Positions 17,511 to 17,713 of a DNA stretch of 17,713 nt are shown in pieces. The position numbers and the translations under genes are program-made. A model generated the notes under the pieces. The model worked only from the letters and a program-made list of their open reading frames with translations, was not told where the DNA came from and did no database searches. Source of the stretch: Cytauxzoon felis (Eukaryota; Apicomplexa; Aconoidasida; Piroplasmida; Theileriidae); the NCBI GenBank assembly GCA_020283715.1, contig JAIQCW010000175.1, positions 1 to 17,713 of the forward strand. Reading direction: 5' to 3'. Each line of letters begins with the position of its first letter. The first letter of the stretch is position 1.

Positions 17511-17713
17511 CCACTCGAGGTCCAATCCAACTCTTCATTCCACTCGCCGTTCCACCTGAGGTTACAACCACCGTTCCCACTCGGCGTGGAGCCTTCTCCT
17601 AATTACCTATCTCTAAAGAGTAAAGCCACTCCCGGAGATCGTGTCTGAAGGTAGTGATTCGAGTGTAGTTAATACTGGACCTCAAGTGGAACCCGCAGCT
17701 GATCTCAGGGAAG
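17511..17713. repeat. Modular foldback repeat, copy 11 (cut by window edge), in a BMS1 intron
   Basis: It lies just upstream of the BMS1 exon acceptor at 17468 and is preceded by a (TA)n run. Modules: CCACTCGAGGTCCAATCC, CCACTCGCCGTTCCACCTG, CCACTCGGCGTGGAGCC, CTATCTCTAAAGAGTAAAGC, CTCCCGGAGATCGTGTCTG, CCTCAAGTGGAACCC, GATCTCAGGGAAG, where the window ends. Its stretch at about 17619-17690 is almost identical to 8722-8792 in copy 7, including spacer text found in no other copy. Confidence 0.85.

Noticed and set aside
1264..17713. CRISPR-like or tandem repeat array
   Set aside because: The modules recur without regular spacing, are inverted relative to each other, are scattered over a eukaryotic region and sit inside introns.

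Overview
The window is about 17.7 kb of AT-rich nuclear DNA from a protist with spliced genes. It is most likely a piroplasm of the genus Theileria, close to T. equi. This is inferred from three things: very small introns (36-76 nt) with GT...TATAG borders, a secreted protein with a FAINT/DUF529-like region in the T. equi style, and a fragment that resembles the large T. equi hypothetical-protein family. The species call rests on family recognition, not on a database search.

Gene order from left to right: (1) nicalin homologue, + strand, 482-3424, 7 exons, 542 aa; (2) Ubc13-type E2 enzyme, - strand, 3516-4064, 3 exons, 154 aa; (3) MCM3 replicative helicase subunit, + strand, 4418-8598, 3 exons, with one apparent frameshift in an A8 run; (4) a Theileria-type protein of unknown function, - strand, about 8946-10083, with a low-complexity N-terminus and a hydrophobic C-terminal part; (5) p24/TMED cargo receptor, - strand, 10636-11747, 4 exons, 217 aa; (6) mitochondrial ribosomal protein uS12m, + strand, 11934-12650; (7) secreted FAINT/DUF529-like protein, - strand, 12835-14619, 2 exons, 582 aa; (8) the 3' part of BMS1, a ribosome-biogenesis GTPase, - strand, 16268-17467, cut by the window edge. 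The housekeeping genes are unrelated in pathway (ER membrane and secretion, ubiquitin, replication, mitochondrial translation, ribosome assembly). Nothing suggests an operon.

The striking feature is a family of modular, GC-richer, largely palindromic repeats (11 copies or part copies), almost all lying inside introns. Every intron without the repeat is 36-76 nt. Every intron with it is 284-898 nt. Removing these introns restores continuous, recognisable proteins in the correct phase: nicalin introns 3, 4 and 6, both MCM3 introns, p24 intron 3 and the complete BMS1 intron. The two halves of a copy are inverted relative to each other, like a foldback or MITE-like element. In MCM3 intron 2 the centre of the palindrome holds about 585 bp with an open reading frame that looks like a piece of a Theileria surface/secreted family gene. 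In nicalin intron 3 the centre holds about 260 bp of unidentified DNA. The window therefore appears to show an intron-targeted, gene-fragment-carrying repeat family. The window also begins and ends inside copies of this repeat.
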